Shown: positions 44,925-56,689, counted from the first letter of the stretch. The stretch: 64,000 nt of DNA from Ephydatia muelleri (GCA_013339895.1 JABACO010000004.1:384496-448495), one strand, 5' to 3'. The notes: a model not told the origin generated them from the sequence alone. Numbers and translations are program-made.

Positions 44925-45745
44925 CAAGGGCCCTTCGTGAGTGTTAAGCTTGCTATTATTAACACCCCATATTCCCCTTCGTGAAGCTTGCTATTATTAA
45001 CACCCCATATTCCCCTTCGTGAAGCTTGCTATTATTAACACCCCATATTCCCCTTCGTGAAGCTTGCTATTATTAACACCCCATATTCCCCTTCGTGAGT
45101 GTTAAGCTTGATATTCCCCTTCGTGAAGCTTGCTATTATTAACACCCCATATTCCCCTTCGTGAAGCTTGCTATTATTAACACCCCATATTCCCCTTCGT
45201 GAGTGTTAAGCTTGCTATTATTAACACCCCATATTCCCCTTCGTGAAGCTTGCTATTATTAACACCCCATATTCCCCTTCGTGAAGCTTGCTATTATTAA
45301 CACCCCATATTCCTCCCCTTCGTGAAGCTTGCTATTATTAACACCCCATATTCCTCCCCTTCGTGAAGCTTGCTATTATTAACACCCCATATTCCCCTTC
45401 GTGAAGCTTGCTATTATTAACACCCCATATTCCCCTTCGTGAGTGTTAAGCTTGCTATTATTAACACCCCATATTCCCCTTCGTGAAGCTTGCTATTATT
45501 AACACCCCATATTCCTCCCCTTCGTGAAGCTTGCTATTATTAACACCCCATATTCCTCCCCTTCGTGAAGCTTGCTATTATTAACACCCCATATTCCCCT
45601 TCGTGAAGCTTGCTATTATTAACACCCCATATTCCCCTTCGTGAGTGTTAAGCTTGCTATTATTAACACCCCATATTCCCCTTCGTGAAGCTTGCTATTA
45701 TTAACACCCCATATTCCCCTTCGTGAAGCTTGCTATTATTAACAG
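44925..45745. repeat. 38-bp minisatellite, about 21 copies
   Basis: The unit begins cttcgtgaagcttgctatta and continues ttaacaccccatattccc. Variants with cttcgtgagtgttaag or with an extra cctc recur periodically, giving a higher-order pattern. It has no spacers or coding capacity. Confidence 0.95.
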
Positions 45746-45892
45746 CAAGTGAACTTTTTGTGGTGTTAGCCTCAGTTTATCCATCCCGATAACCCAAAAC
45801 CATACACACATAGATTGATACATAATTTATTGACAAGTGCACAATATAAACACACATAGGTTGTGCAAAAAGAATGAAATGAAATGACATCA

Positions 45893-48800
45893 TCACCGTT
45901 TCTTCTTCTGACTCTGCTGCCTCCTCTTTGTGTCCTTATTAAGTCTCCTGTCCTTCTTCATCCTCGGATCAACCACCTTGAACTGCCCCTTCACCCCCGC
46001 TGGCCTGCGGACTCTCTTCCCCATCCCCTTCTTTGCCACAACGTACTCCACCTCCTTCTTCTTCTTACCAAGCACGCCGGCCTTCTTGTACGCCTGACGT
46101 ATCTGCCGAGCCTTCTCGCGATCCGTCACATCCCCGTCATCAGCTATGTTCTCGATCCTCTTCCGAGCCTTCTCCATCTTCTTCATCACTTTGTACTTCT
46201 TCCTGCACTTTGCCTCCGCTACCTTCTTGATTGGTCTGGCATTGATCTCCTTCAGCCTTGCCTGGTATTCGTCCGCCATCTGCTTTGTTATGGGAAGCAG
46301 CTTCTGGCAATGCTTCTGCTCGTCCTCGATAAACCAGTCCGGCAGGCTCTCTGGGTCATTGTGAGTCCATCTGTTGAAACCACCTTCTACAAGGTCTTCC
46401 TTACGTTTCTTGGACTGTGACGCAAGCGCACCGATAGCCAAACCTTCAGGAGTGAGCTTACGTTTTTTGGCATGAACGTCGTTACTATTCTTAGGAGCAG
46501 CGTTTTTAGAGTCTGATTCGCTATCCGAGTCGCCACTGTCATCATCCTCATCGCTCACAAAGTCATCACCCTTTCCCTCCATTTCAGAGGCAGGTTTAGC
46601 TTTGGACGGCAAACCGTTAGCTTTGGACGGCAAACCGTTAGCTTTGGACGGCAAACCGGCAGGAGATGTACTGGCTGGAACAGTGGACAATTTATCCTGG
46701 TCTCCGTCGCCAGTCCTTTCCTCAGCTATTGCAGTGCCCTGGGACCACAACTGGCCGCCTCGCTTCTTGTGACTCATCACCATCTGCTTCAGCTCTTCAT
46801 CCTCATCCTTCTCAAGGTCCAGGACTTTGAACGTGTCCTTGCTGAACCACTGGTTACTAAGCTTGGTCTTCGTCGCAGCTGCAGACTCGCTGTTCAGTGA
46901 CACAATGAGAGGGTTGGCTGAAAGGGACAATTTTAAAATTAATATTTAGATGTCGGCACATCAATGCATAAAGATTTGTGCACATACCGGTTTCCGACGA
47001 CGACGCTCCCATTCCATCTTCAGTATCTTCCGGCTCCTCACTTTCAGGGTGATCCTCCTCACCACCCTCAACATCATCATCATCATCATCATCCTCCATA
47101 TCACTTTCTTTATCATCCTCTCCATCGCCCTCTGTATCTTTATCAACCTCTGCATCACCACCATCTTTTTCAACGTCAGATAGCATCTCGCCTTCATCTA
47201 CTTTCTCTAGTTGGGTTTGGGTCTTGATGTCCTTCAAGCTGAACATTCGTTCCTGACACATGATCTCATCGGACTCCTTGAAGGCCTCGCCCTTCTTCAC
47301 CAGTCGCTCCTGCAACTTTCTCTTCTGCTCACGGAGCTTTCGTCTGAGTCTGTTTAATAATTTCAGAGATCACCAATAGTTCACAACAGGATAAGAAAAC
47401 GTACAATAGGATAGTTAAGTCAATGAAAAAAAAAACATATTGAACATTTGTGTACCACCAGAATCATGTTCTCCTTGCATGTTCAAATGTGTGCGATGAA
47501 CCCCACGGTTTTATAACCAGACACATATACTGGTACGACGCTACACTACTAACACACGCACACACAGTGGTGACCCATTGGATGCCCAAATCCATGAAAT
47601 GTAATGGTGATTAACACAGGATAGAACACACACCTAACACAGATGAAATCGTCTCTGCCTATAAGACCCTCCCCTCCCTTAGCCAGACGACTTCTACCTT
47701 TTAGCTTCTGAAGCTTCCCCTTTGACGAGAGACTCAATCTTGGCATCAATGGCTGCCTGCTCCTTTGCCTCACTGTCCTCCTCCATCTTCTCCTCCTTCC
47801 CCTCCTCCCCATCACTTCCCGCCTCATCCAGAAACTTTCTCATCTTTTCCCGCCACTTTGCCACCATCTTTATCTCCCTCGGCCCCAGCACTTTGATGTC
47901 CTGGAAGTATTCCTTTATCTCCTCAGTGCTCAAGGGGTGGCGGGCAAAGACATCACTCTCCTTGTCAAACTCCAACCTAGTAGCCGTACTCAGAACGGAG
48001 AGGTAGTCCTCGCTCATTACAAAGTCAGACACGGACACCACTTTGAAGAGGTTGTGAACACCATCTGGATAGCCCTCTGCAAGTTTGGGAGGGTCCTTAA
48101 ACACAAACACGCACACACACAAACACACACACAGTGAAATACTTCATAAAAGCAATACAAACACGCACACACACAAACACACACACAGTGAAATACTTCA
48201 TAAAAGCCAATACAGGACAAAGGGTTTGCATAATGCAAGTCACGTGACCCAACAATGCAAACAACATACATCATGTGATAACCCTCTTTCCTCCTCCCCT
48301 TTCCTTTTCGTAGAGAGGAGGGTAGGGAGGAAAACAAGTAATGAAGAATGAGGAGCAACAGGTTTAAAAAAATAAAACATATTTGTTACTTCCTCAGACA
48401 AATGCCTCATTTATCAGCACAGCTGGGTACCCCAGCAACCATAGCACATAGATGCCAGGCCCACAAAGGTCAGTCTCGTCATCTGTGTCATCATAGGAAG
48501 CAAACAATTGTACAGAGAGTGTACAAACCTACTCCCAGTCACCTAAAGTAGACCAGACACCTACAAACTTTATATTCAGTCAGATAAAAAGCCCTTCGCA
48601 ACACAATTAAACTCCTTCACTGTGGCTAGATCCACACATCCCATGATCACAAGGCCAGGCATTCTACACTAAGCCAAACACACCACCTATACACTACATG
48701 TGACACAAAACGAAATAGTCACTTTTAGCGTGAAATCGATACTCGCCTGCGAAACTACTGGCATGCTCTCCAAAACTTACAAGAATTTTTGATAGACTCT

Positions 48801-50653
48801 TCTTGGGCTGCTCGCTTTCAGGGATCTCAACGTCCTTGAACACATGCTTCGAATCCAGCAGCTTCGGGTCGATCTGATCGGGAGCCAGGAACCCCTGGCA
48901 GACGATGAATATCTCAGCTGATTCTGTCCTCGATGCCTGCGGCTTTGTGGCGTGAACCTTCTTGAACAGCTGGCCAAAGACCCACATCAGTGGCTGGTAG
49001 TCTTTGGAACGGAAGAGCTATCAGAACAACATAGTCGTAAACACCACAAAAATGAGACAAGTGGAATGAAGTGTAACATTGAAAATGAAAGACAAACAGT
49101 AATCAACCAGCAAAGTGTCATTTGAATGTAAACAAAAACAAAGTAGTCAGCAAGCTGCAACAAAAACATGAAAACGAAAGACAAAGATCATTCTTAACAA
49201 AGACAAAACAATATGAAAATGAAAGACAAACCAGAGAAGTAAACAACCTGCAGCATAGGGTCAATCACAGTTATGCGCTCGGGCCAATCAATACCTTGGT
49301 TATAAACCATCCCCCACGACGGAGGAACTCGCACGCAAGCTTGAGGGCACTGAGAGAGAGCTCCGCCTGCGAGTACGCGTCTTGCACCCACGAAGACCCC
49401 ACGTTAGGCGCACCATCGTTCAGGATGCAGTCTGCTTTCCATGTCTTCAGCTCGCCTTGTAACTTCTGGAGAACAAAGGGCAAGTGAGAAAAATAGAAAT
49501 GCCCTCTGCGAATGAAATGCTTTGCACAGACCACACTCCTGTCCCTTCCACCACACTCCTGCTTCTCCCACCACCTCCCACCACACTCTTGCCCCTCCCA
49601 CCACACACTTGCCCCTCCCACTGCACTCCTGCCCCTCCCACCACACTCCTGCCCCTCCCACTACAAGCAAGAGAGAGAGAGAGAGAGAGAGAGACGGAGG
49701 GGAGCAGGTGCATAACATGTACACTTGTCGGATAAGGATGCAGAAAAATGAATCAAGAACAGTTTGATTGTTTTAATACAGCAGATGAATGTGCTAACAC
49801 GTACGTGATCCACTTGTTTATGATAAATTAATATGCTGGATATTTATGTGCGTACAACAGATACAGGCTAGATACAACTGCTTCCTAACAAGCTCATGTT
49901 TACGATACGCAAGACAATAATTTACATTAGGCTTTCCTGGCTCAGTCCACAGGATAAGAGACTCTCAAGTCAATAAACGTGTATCAGGGTTTCTGAACAT
50001 CTTTGCAATGCTTTCTTGGTACCCCTTACACAGGACTCAACGGCAGCAAAATCTCTAATGTGGATTTGCAAACTCACGCAAAAAAACGTACTAAGTAGTG
50101 TAGTCTCAACCCGTGCATACACACATGCGATCAGACTATGAACCACCCAGCTGATATGCAGAACGTCACACATGTGTGCAGCTTCAGGAGAGCCCACTCT
50201 TCACGAGCCGGAGGTCATTACGGGTGAGGCCATTAGCGAATACGCGCCTGAACAACAAACAGGGGCACGCGCAAAAATAACAGTAGCAAGTAGAACTACA
50301 CCAAACACAGATAGTGTCACTTCCCGGCAAAATCGCGTACAAGTTCTTACCTGTTTCAAACGGCTTATCTGCGTGATATCTTCTTGTATCGTTATTACGT
50401 TAGGAATCGACTTTATAGGCACAAGGTCCACTCCGATTACAATAGAGGACAGTGGCATGTGCTTCACAGCCACCTGAAGCCAACCACCCGGGGCCGCGCA
50501 CAAGTCGATGAGGACACGTGACTGCTGGAGGAACTGGTACTTTCTGTTCAACTGAATTAACTTGAATGCCGAACGCGCACGATAGCCAGTCTCCTTGGCC
50601 AAATGGTAGAATTTATCCTTGCGACGTTTTCCGATTTTTACTTTCTTCCCCAT
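45893..50653 (-). CDS. FTSJ3/SPB1 rRNA 2'-O-methyltransferase, about 831 aa
   Basis: Six exons on the minus strand, all phases matching: 50653-50351, 49465-49295, 49017-48781, 48095-47698, 47349-46988, 46917-45893. Spb1/FTSJ3 is a nucleolar AdoMet-dependent methyltransferase on the 60S pathway that in yeast methylates the peptidyl-transferase-centre region of 25S rRNA. Seen: start [13 protein letters not shown], catalytic Lys region ([16 protein letters not shown]), AdoMet motif [21 protein letters not shown], the DUF3381-like middle ([19 protein letters not shown]), an acidic stretch, then the C-terminal Spb1 domain ([33 protein letters not shown]) ending in a Lys/Arg tail. The length is close to human FTSJ3 (about 847). 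Oddity: three tandem 8-residue GLPSKAN-type repeats. It is divergent from ZNF622. Confidence 0.95.
48100..48200. repeat. Tandem 60-bp duplication in an SPB1 intron
   Basis: Two copies of a segment with caaacacgcacacacacaaa and cagtgaaatacttcataaaa lie just upstream (in gene sense) of exon 4. Confidence 0.85.
49494..50350. other. SPB1 intron 1
   Basis: Contains a ctcccaccacactcctgccc minisatellite (49535-49665) and a GA microsatellite (49671-49694), then unique DNA. No exon is seen. Confidence 0.7.
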
Positions 50654-50789
50654 TCCTTTTAAACTGCTCGGTAGTAATAAAAGTGGTCCACGTGCGTAAT
50701 TAAAAGACTCCAAGCCACGAGACACACAGTACTAGTCCCCAGTCCCCTTTACTGCTGTGTCATACTTGTATTGTGCTACGCCAGCCAAT
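50654..50789. promoter_or_regulatory. Shared bidirectional promoter interval, SPB1/ZNF622
   Basis: Only 136 bp separate the start codons of two divergent genes that both serve 60S subunit maturation, so both 5' UTRs and core promoters must lie here. No TATA box is evident. Confidence 0.7.
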
Positions 50790-51875
50790 ATGGCATACAC
50801 GTGTATAACCTGTCGCGTCGTATTCCACGAGCCTGAAGTTCAACGGGCTCATTACAAGACTGACTGGCACAGGTACAACTTGAAACGAAAAGTGGCCGAA
50901 CTTCCTACGGTAACCGCTGAAGAGTTTAGGGAGAAAGTTCTGGCCCAGCAGTCGTTAGCCGCCGAACCCGACAACAAGACCACGAAGGTCTGCCTGGTGT
51001 GCAAAAAGCAGTTTACTACTGAAAACTCATACAGCTGCCACGTGCGCTCCAAAAGACATCTCGAAAAGGCAGCCTCGGACAAGGCGGCTGTCCAAGCCCC
51101 AGTCCAACCGTCTCCCGAGGAACAGACCTTGCCCAAACCGTCGCCCGCTGACGAGCCAGAAGCCGAAACACCCATAGTCGTCGAAGAGGAATGGGAGCCG
51201 GAGCCTTTGGAGATCAACGAGTGCCTGTTCTGCTCGAAGAAGAGCGAAGACATGGAATCCAGCTTGACCCACATGAGTAAAGCCCACGGCTTCTTCATCC
51301 CGGACCTGGACTACATAGCCGATGTCAGGGGCCTCATTGGCTACCTGTGCGAGAAGGTCGGCGCGGGCTGCACGTGCCTATACTGCAACGAGCGCGGGAG
51401 AGCCTTCCACTCCGTCGAGGCCGTCCAGAAGCACATGGTGAGCAAGAGCCACTGCAAGATATTCTTCGAAGACGAGGCAGCCTTCGAGTACGCCGAGTTC
51501 TACGATTATTCTTCGAGTTATCCGGAGGGCCACGACGGGCCCGAGTGTCAGACCCTGGCCTTAGCAGAGAACTCGCCGCACGTCAACGACGACCTGGAGC
51601 TGGTTCTCCCCTCGGGGGTCGCCGTGGGACACAGGGCGCTGAGGTACCTGTACAGGCAGCGTGCGCCCACGCTCGAGCATCGCAGGGCGGCCCTGGTGAG
51701 CCGCCTGCTGGCCCAGTACAGGGCCCTCGGGTCCAGAGAACACTGTGCGGGGGAGACCTTGAAACGCGTGAGGGACCAGCGGTGGTTCGGCAAGATGTGT
51801 CAGGAGAGGGACATGAAACTGGGCGTGAGAGCGAACAGGCTGCAGAAACACTTCCGCGCGCAGATGCTGGTATGA
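50790..51875 (+). CDS. ZNF622/REI1-like 60S biogenesis factor, 361 aa
   Basis: A single exon from ATG 50790 to TGA. Rei1/ZNF622 is a cytoplasmic factor that probes the 60S exit tunnel and helps recycle shuttling assembly factors. Seen: an N-terminal finger (CITCRVVF ... HYKTDWHRYNLKRK), a second (CLVCKKQFTTENSYSCH...H), a low-complexity Pro/Glu linker, then the paired fingers ECLFCSKK...HMSKAHGFFIPD and CLYCNERGRAF...HMVSKSHCK, the YSSSYP region and the C-terminal block MKLGVRANRLQKHFR. Length and order fit the family. The start at 50790 is preferred because the finger begins at once; upstream in-frame codons lack homology. The gene is GC-rich and intronless. Confidence 0.95.
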   Translation: MAYTCITCRVVFHEPEVQRAHYKTDWHRYNLKRKVAELPTVTAEEFREKVLAQQSLAAEPDNKTTKVCLVCKKQFTTENSYSCHVRSKRHLEKAASDKAAVQAPVQPSPEEQTLPKPSPADEPEAETPIVVEEEWEPEPLEINECLFCSKKSEDMESSLTHMSKAHGFFIPDLDYIADVRGLIGYLCEKVGAGCTCLYCNERGRAFHSVEAVQKHMVSKSHCKIFFEDEAAFEYAEFYDYSSSYPEGHDGPECQTLALAENSPHVNDDLELVLPSGVAVGHRALRYLYRQRAPTLEHRRAALVSRLLAQYRALGSREHCAGETLKRVRDQRWFGKMCQERDMKLGVRANRLQKHFRAQMLV

Positions 51876-52055
51876 AAAAGGGGAAGAATGAACTACTTGT
51901 GGTGTTTGCAAACGCCGTGCTGCGCAATTTTTTTCTTTTTAGGAATGCATATGTTATTCACAACGATATGATGCGTCAAAAAGGCATGATGTCACTGTTG
52001 TTTACAGCTGTGTCAGTATTAAAAGTTTTGATGTTTCATTAAAGGACCAATGGGC
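51876..52055. other. Convergent 3' region
   Basis: ZNF622 and the ankyrin gene converge here with 180 bp between stop codons. An AATAAA-like signal is not obvious. Their 3' UTRs probably overlap or abut. Confidence 0.5.
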
Positions 52056-53513
52056 TTAGCAGGAGTTCTTGGTCGAAGTAGAGATTACCTCACCCTCAAG
52101 GGCTAGAATGTCACCGCCAAGACAGGCAACCATGGCTCGACTGTCTGAAGAGAAGTCATGAAGGAGGAGGTGACCCTGGTGGGATGTATCCCGTCTTACC
52201 ATAGTGCTGCTTCGTGGAGACAGCTTGTATTGCATAGGCTGATCCTGGCCTGCTGTACGATGCCTTGAGACCACAGAGGCATGTGCAGTTACATCGCAAA
52301 CCCTACACACAATACACTGCCCTCACAGGCTTCAATCCTGACTTGCCTAATGGCTGAGGTTCCTTGCAAATTGATTTAAAATGGACGCAATATTATACTA
52401 TGCATGAGGTTCTAAACTTACTATTTTCTTAATAATGCCCTTCTCAATAAGGATGGGTCTTGTGCACTTGATGCAGCCAGCAGCTTTATTGATACAATTC
52501 ATTTAATATAATACCAGCGTGTAAGGTGAGAGCAGCTTACCAGCAAAGTGTGGCCATATCTTTTGAGAGGCTGAAGCAAAATCTGCAGGTGTTCTGCAAA
52601 ACGCAAGTGCACACGCACCACAAACACACTATCACGCATACACACATGCCATCACACACACATTAATGCACATCAAGTTGCGTGCGTGCACATAAAATCA
52701 TATAAACACACACATATCAAATACTAATCAATTATATTATGATAGTTTGCTGTATGCAACAGTAGTGTTTGGTACCTTCCAACGCTATCTTCCAACAAGG
52801 GATTAGCACCACCTTGTATCAGCAACATAACAACCTTTACATATGTGTGTGTGTATGTGTGTGTGTTGTGTGTTGTGAGTGTGTGTGTTGTGTGTGTTGT
52901 GATTGTGTGTGTTGTGTGTTGTGATTGTGTGTTGTGTGTGTGTTGTGAGTGTGTGTTGTGTGTGTGTGTTGAGTGTGTGTGTTGTGTGTGTGTGTGTGTG
53001 TGTTGTGAGTGTCCATTCGGACTCGTGCATATGTCAAGCTGTAATGTGACATCACTTTTCCGTGTTCTTGAAATGCTGCTGCATGCAATGGCGTCCACAG
53101 GGTGGCTTTGTTCCGGTGATTGGCATCAGCGCCACCCTCCAACAGGAGTTGGACTACATCATGAAGCCCCCAAAACGATGCTGGCAAGTCGATCGATCGA
53201 CAGCAATAAGAAAACAAGTGCCGTGAGATCTTTGCTCCACCAACTCACCAATATAAAGTTGACTACGACGGATGTCATCAGGGTCTCCTTCAATAGTCAC
53301 TGTTTCGGTCAAGAAACTGTTCACGAGCTGTAAAAAAGGTTATAAAAAGGAAGCAAATCGAACACAGAAGGTCTGGGGATAGGTGCTTGTAATTTTGGTA
53401 ATTATGGAAGGAACCTTCTCATCCCCCTTCTGTGCCACGGTGGAAAGTCCCAGTTTCAAACCCGCTATCTTCTCCTTAAGCGTTTTCGCTATATCCAAGG
53501 CAACGTGTTCCAT
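52056..53513 (-). CDS. Small ankyrin-repeat protein, about 202 aa
   Basis: Six exons on the minus strand, phases consistent: 53513-53415, 53327-53249, 53180-53056, 52834-52776, 52593-52541, 52249-52056. Seen: a Lys-rich helical start (MEHVALDIAKTLKEKIAG), then two to three ankyrin repeats (WGLHDVVQLLLEGGADANHR, TLWTPLHAAAFQEHGKV, VMLLIQGGANPLLED, GRTPADFASASQKIW), then a C-terminal region of no known fold (KLSPRSSTMVRR, GGDILALEGE). Ankyrin repeats mediate protein binding; I cannot name an ortholog. The exon 6 acceptor is a cagcag doublet that could add one codon. The intron between exons 3 and 4 holds a GT repeat (52848-53010). The start codon lies 31 bp from that of the divergent CobW gene. 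Confidence 0.75.
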
Positions 53514-53544
53514 TACTCGTTCCCAACCCACATGTATTTTATTA
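53514..53544. promoter_or_regulatory. 31-bp interval between divergent start codons
   Basis: The ATGs of the ankyrin gene (53513, -) and the CobW GTPase (53545, +) are 31 bp apart. At least one transcript must start inside the other's coding region, or both have very short leaders. Confidence 0.6.
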
Positions 53545-55140
53545 ATGGCGGACTCATTGTGTAATCTGTATTTGCGTAGAGAGACACTCGCTTGGGCGCC
53601 TAAAGAGCGTCGATTGCCCGTTACTCTAGTTACTGGCCCACTGGGCGCGGGCAAAACGAGTCTCTTGAACCACATTCTGAACAACAAGCACAACTTGAAG
53701 ATAGCTGCAGCCGTGAACGACTTCGCTTCAATTAACGTAGACGGTCAGATTATAAAGAGAAACAAAGCGCACGGTTCTGTGGTAGAGCTCACGAGCGGCT
53801 GCCTCTGTTGCACCGTTTCAGAGCAGTTCGAAACGGCCATGGTACAACTTCTCCAAGATGCTGACATAGGCAAAATAGACTATCTCGTGATTGAGACGAG
53901 CGGTGTGAGTGACCCTCACGCGACCATCAGCGCTTTGGAGCGGCAGTACGGAAAGCTGTTTCGCATCCGCCTCGATGCAGTCGTCACCGTTCTAGACGCG
54001 GACGTACTCGTGGGAAAGATATCCGGCGTAGATTCCGGCGCGGAATCGACTCTTATGGATGCCGCCGCCACGGACGCCCAACTGACGTGCGCCGATGTTG
54101 TGCTGCTGAACAAGACGGACCTCGTAAGCGTGGAGGACTTGGAACGGGCGATGGAGTACGTGCGAAAGCGCGTACCCGGTGTGCAGGTCCATGCCTGTCG
54201 GAACGGCGCGGTCCCGCTTGATCTCGTCATGGAGGTGATGGAGGTGAATCGCTCCGAGATCATTGTGAGTCACGAGTTCAGTGCTGCTGCATACTCCATC
54301 AGTACGGATGGAGGGTCCAAGAACAAGGAACGCCAGGAACGGCTCTCCAAGGAGAAGGGGTCTCGTGGAGGCCAATCGGCGCATCTCTCTGAAGACGACT
54401 TTCGCTCCTTCACGTTCGAAGCGCCTCAGCCGTTCTGGCTGGGAGCATTTCAAGCGTTCCTCGGCGACAAATTCCCCGCCGGGGTTGTTCGCATGAAGGG
54501 AACGGTTTGGTTTGCGGAGATCCGTTCCTGCCTCTATCAGTTCCATATGAGCGGGAGGCGACGCTACGAGCTAACCGCCCTCACCAGTAGCGACAGCTAT
54601 TCGAGCGGGGCCTTCGGGGTACAACTGGTGGTCATCGGTAGGGGAATGGACCCGGACGCTGTCAGCGCACTGTTGCAAGACTGTGTCAGTCTCGGTGATG
54701 ACCCCCAAGCGAGCATCGATCCAGGCAGCGAAAATGCATATGCTCATACCAAAGGGTTAATCGAGTCAGACAAACAGTTCGAACTAATCGAGTATTGCCC
54801 TGAAGCGGGTTCCAATGCAGGAAAGAGCTCGAACAATGTGTATATCGACTTTCGCTTGACCGGCTGCATTAACTACGGGCTGACCGCGCAGGAGGCATCT
54901 GGTATCCACGGCATCGACTTCAACAGGTTGAACTTGGAGCTGGTGAATCGTGTGAACGCCTCGAGCGGGCCAGCTAGCTTGCTTCCGGTGCTTCTTCCTA
55001 GCGGTGTCCAGGTCTGCAGGCACTCTGTGAACAGTGGGACACCCCTGTTCCATCACTCATGGAAGCTAGTCGCTGAGGTGGTTCCACGACTGGTTGCTGA
55101 ATTCTATCGCGCCGTAGGGTACTGCAAGTGCGGCATGTGA
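53545..55140 (+). CDS. CobW/COG0523 G3E-family GTPase, 531 aa
   Basis: A single exon from ATG 53545 to TGA 55138-55140. COG0523 proteins are GTP-dependent metallochaperones; the animal ZNG1 (CBWD) branch moves zinc to METAP1. Seen: Walker A GPLGAGKTS (residues 31-39), the metal-binding CxCC motif in SGCLCCTV, the switch region VIETSGVSDP, the guanine motif NKTD, then the CobW C-terminal domain (FWLGAFQAFLGDKFPAGVVR, GTVWFAEIR). At 531 aa it is longer than ZNG1 (about 395), with an extra C-terminal domain ending in CKCGM, so it may be another COG0523 branch. An earlier in-frame ATG at 53404 would overlap the ankyrin exon and adds no homology. FERM gene starts 102 bp downstream on the same strand. 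Confidence 0.85.
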   Translation: MADSLCNLYLRRETLAWAPKERRLPVTLVTGPLGAGKTSLLNHILNNKHNLKIAAAVNDFASINVDGQIIKRNKAHGSVVELTSGCLCCTVSEQFETAMVQLLQDADIGKIDYLVIETSGVSDPHATISALERQYGKLFRIRLDAVVTVLDADVLVGKISGVDSGAESTLMDAAATDAQLTCADVVLLNKTDLVSVEDLERAMEYVRKRVPGVQVHACRNGAVPLDLVMEVMEVNRSEIIVSHEFSAAAYSISTDGGSKNKERQERLSKEKGSRGGQSAHLSEDDFRSFTFEAPQPFWLGAFQAFLGDKFPAGVVRMKGTVWFAEIRSCLYQFHMSGRRRYELTALTSSDSYSSGAFGVQLVVIGRGMDPDAVSALLQDCVSLGDDPQASIDPGSENAYAHTKGLIESDKQFELIEYCPEAGSNAGKSSNNVYIDFRLTGCINYGLTAQEASGIHGIDFNRLNLELVNRVNASSGPASLLPVLLPSGVQVCRHSVNSGTPLFHHSWKLVAEVVPRLVAEFYRAVGYCKCGM

Positions 55141-55242
55141 ACGGACGTGGGCGGAGTGACGCCCAAATGTTAATTATTTCCTTGAATAATCAATTTTATT
55201 GTTGCTAAAGCCTTGCCAAGTTGGTGCGTGTGGGGAAGGCGG

Positions 55243-56689
55243 ATGTCGTTTCTAAAGCGCATAGGTAGTATGAGGAAGACCTCTTACAGCCTCTCGAAGC
55301 GAGTGGAGTCGTCTCCAGCTTACGACAATAAATCTAATATTCACTGCCTCGTGCTCCTTCTAGACAGCACGCTGCTAACGTCCGACATCGACGTGAGTTT
55401 TGCGCGCTGCACCACAAAGCTAACTTAACGCGTCAAACAGGTCCCCCCACCACTCCTCCCCCCCCGTCCCAAGGCATGTTTGTGTCTAGTCACACTCCAT
55501 GCACGCGTTGTCCTCTATAAATCTTGACTTTTTTATTTTATTTTATTTTTATTTTTTTGCTTTCTTCCGTAGAAGCAAAGTACCGGCCAGGTGCTGCTCG
55601 ATCGCGTGTTAATGCATCTCGCCCTGCACGAGAAAGACTACTTTGGGTTGGCGTACAAAGCGGATGGAGGAGTTACCGTGAGTCGATGAATATATTCCCA
55701 TAGCTGCATGCACACACCTTTTAACATTGGTCACGTCACCACTATAACGCAGGGAATATGTGAAAGTGTTTTTGTTTTTGTTTTTGTGGGGGGTACCAAA
55801 ATAATGAATACGTGGTGTCGAAGTGGATATCGTTATTTGCCGTAACACAATGCACTTGCAACATGCGTACGCGTCACGTATATGGAATACAAGGGACACC
55901 TTATTAAAAGTCGAGTCCTAGATGTGACGTGGTACTGTTGGTCCTTACACAGAAACCGAATTGGATTATGACAATGGCTTTTCATTAAAGCTGTTTGAAA
56001 AGTGCACATTTAAATTGTTAAATACAGCAGTATGTAGGGTGAAGGTATAGGAGTTTTGTTGTGAAAAATGATCTTGGCGGGTTTTTTTTTTTTTTTCATA
56101 ATTGTTTCAGTTTTTTTTTTTTTTTTTAACAACACATCAATGTAATGGTAGGTATTAGTTAACCGATGTATTTTGTACAACCAGAGTACCAATCTAGTGC
56201 CTCTCTACCCTGATTGTACCCCTCTCTTCCTCCCTCCTTCCCTCCATATCCCTCAAATCCCTCTCTCCTCTTTCTCTCTCCACGTATTTCTCTCTCCCTC
56301 TCCCCTGTTTGTCTCTCCCCTCTTTGTCTCTCTGCCTCCCCTCTAAACTCTACAGAGATGGTTAGATGCCACCAAATCAATCGTGAAGCAGCTTAAAGGT
56401 AGGCCTTACAGTTGATCTGATGCTGGGCTGGGCAGGAAATTCAGGGGAGACCCCCTGCTTTCCAGTGTTAAGACATCACAAATAGGTATAAGAAGGCCAT
56501 CTTATCTTCTGTTGTGTCTGCACCTGTTTTGCAAGCAGTGTGCACTGAGTTCTGGTGTTAGTGTGATGAAGGGATTTGAGCGTTGCCCATATTGTGAGCA
56601 CATATGCTTGCGAGGGGAGGAGGAAAACGTTATTGGCTTGAAGGTGTACTTGGGACCTATATAAATAAGCAACACACACATGTGCACAC

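Noticed and set aside
44925-45745. CRISPR-like array
   Set aside because: Units are contiguous without spacers, in an animal genome.
53383-53544. Longer N terminus for the CobW GTPase
   Set aside because: It is antisense to ankyrin exon 1 and has no family similarity; the ATG at 53545 lies a normal distance before the Walker A motif.
53545-55140. Bacterial contamination, because the gene is intronless and GC-richer
   Set aside because: It lies on the same contig between spliced animal genes, and the adjacent ZNF622 gene is also a single exon.
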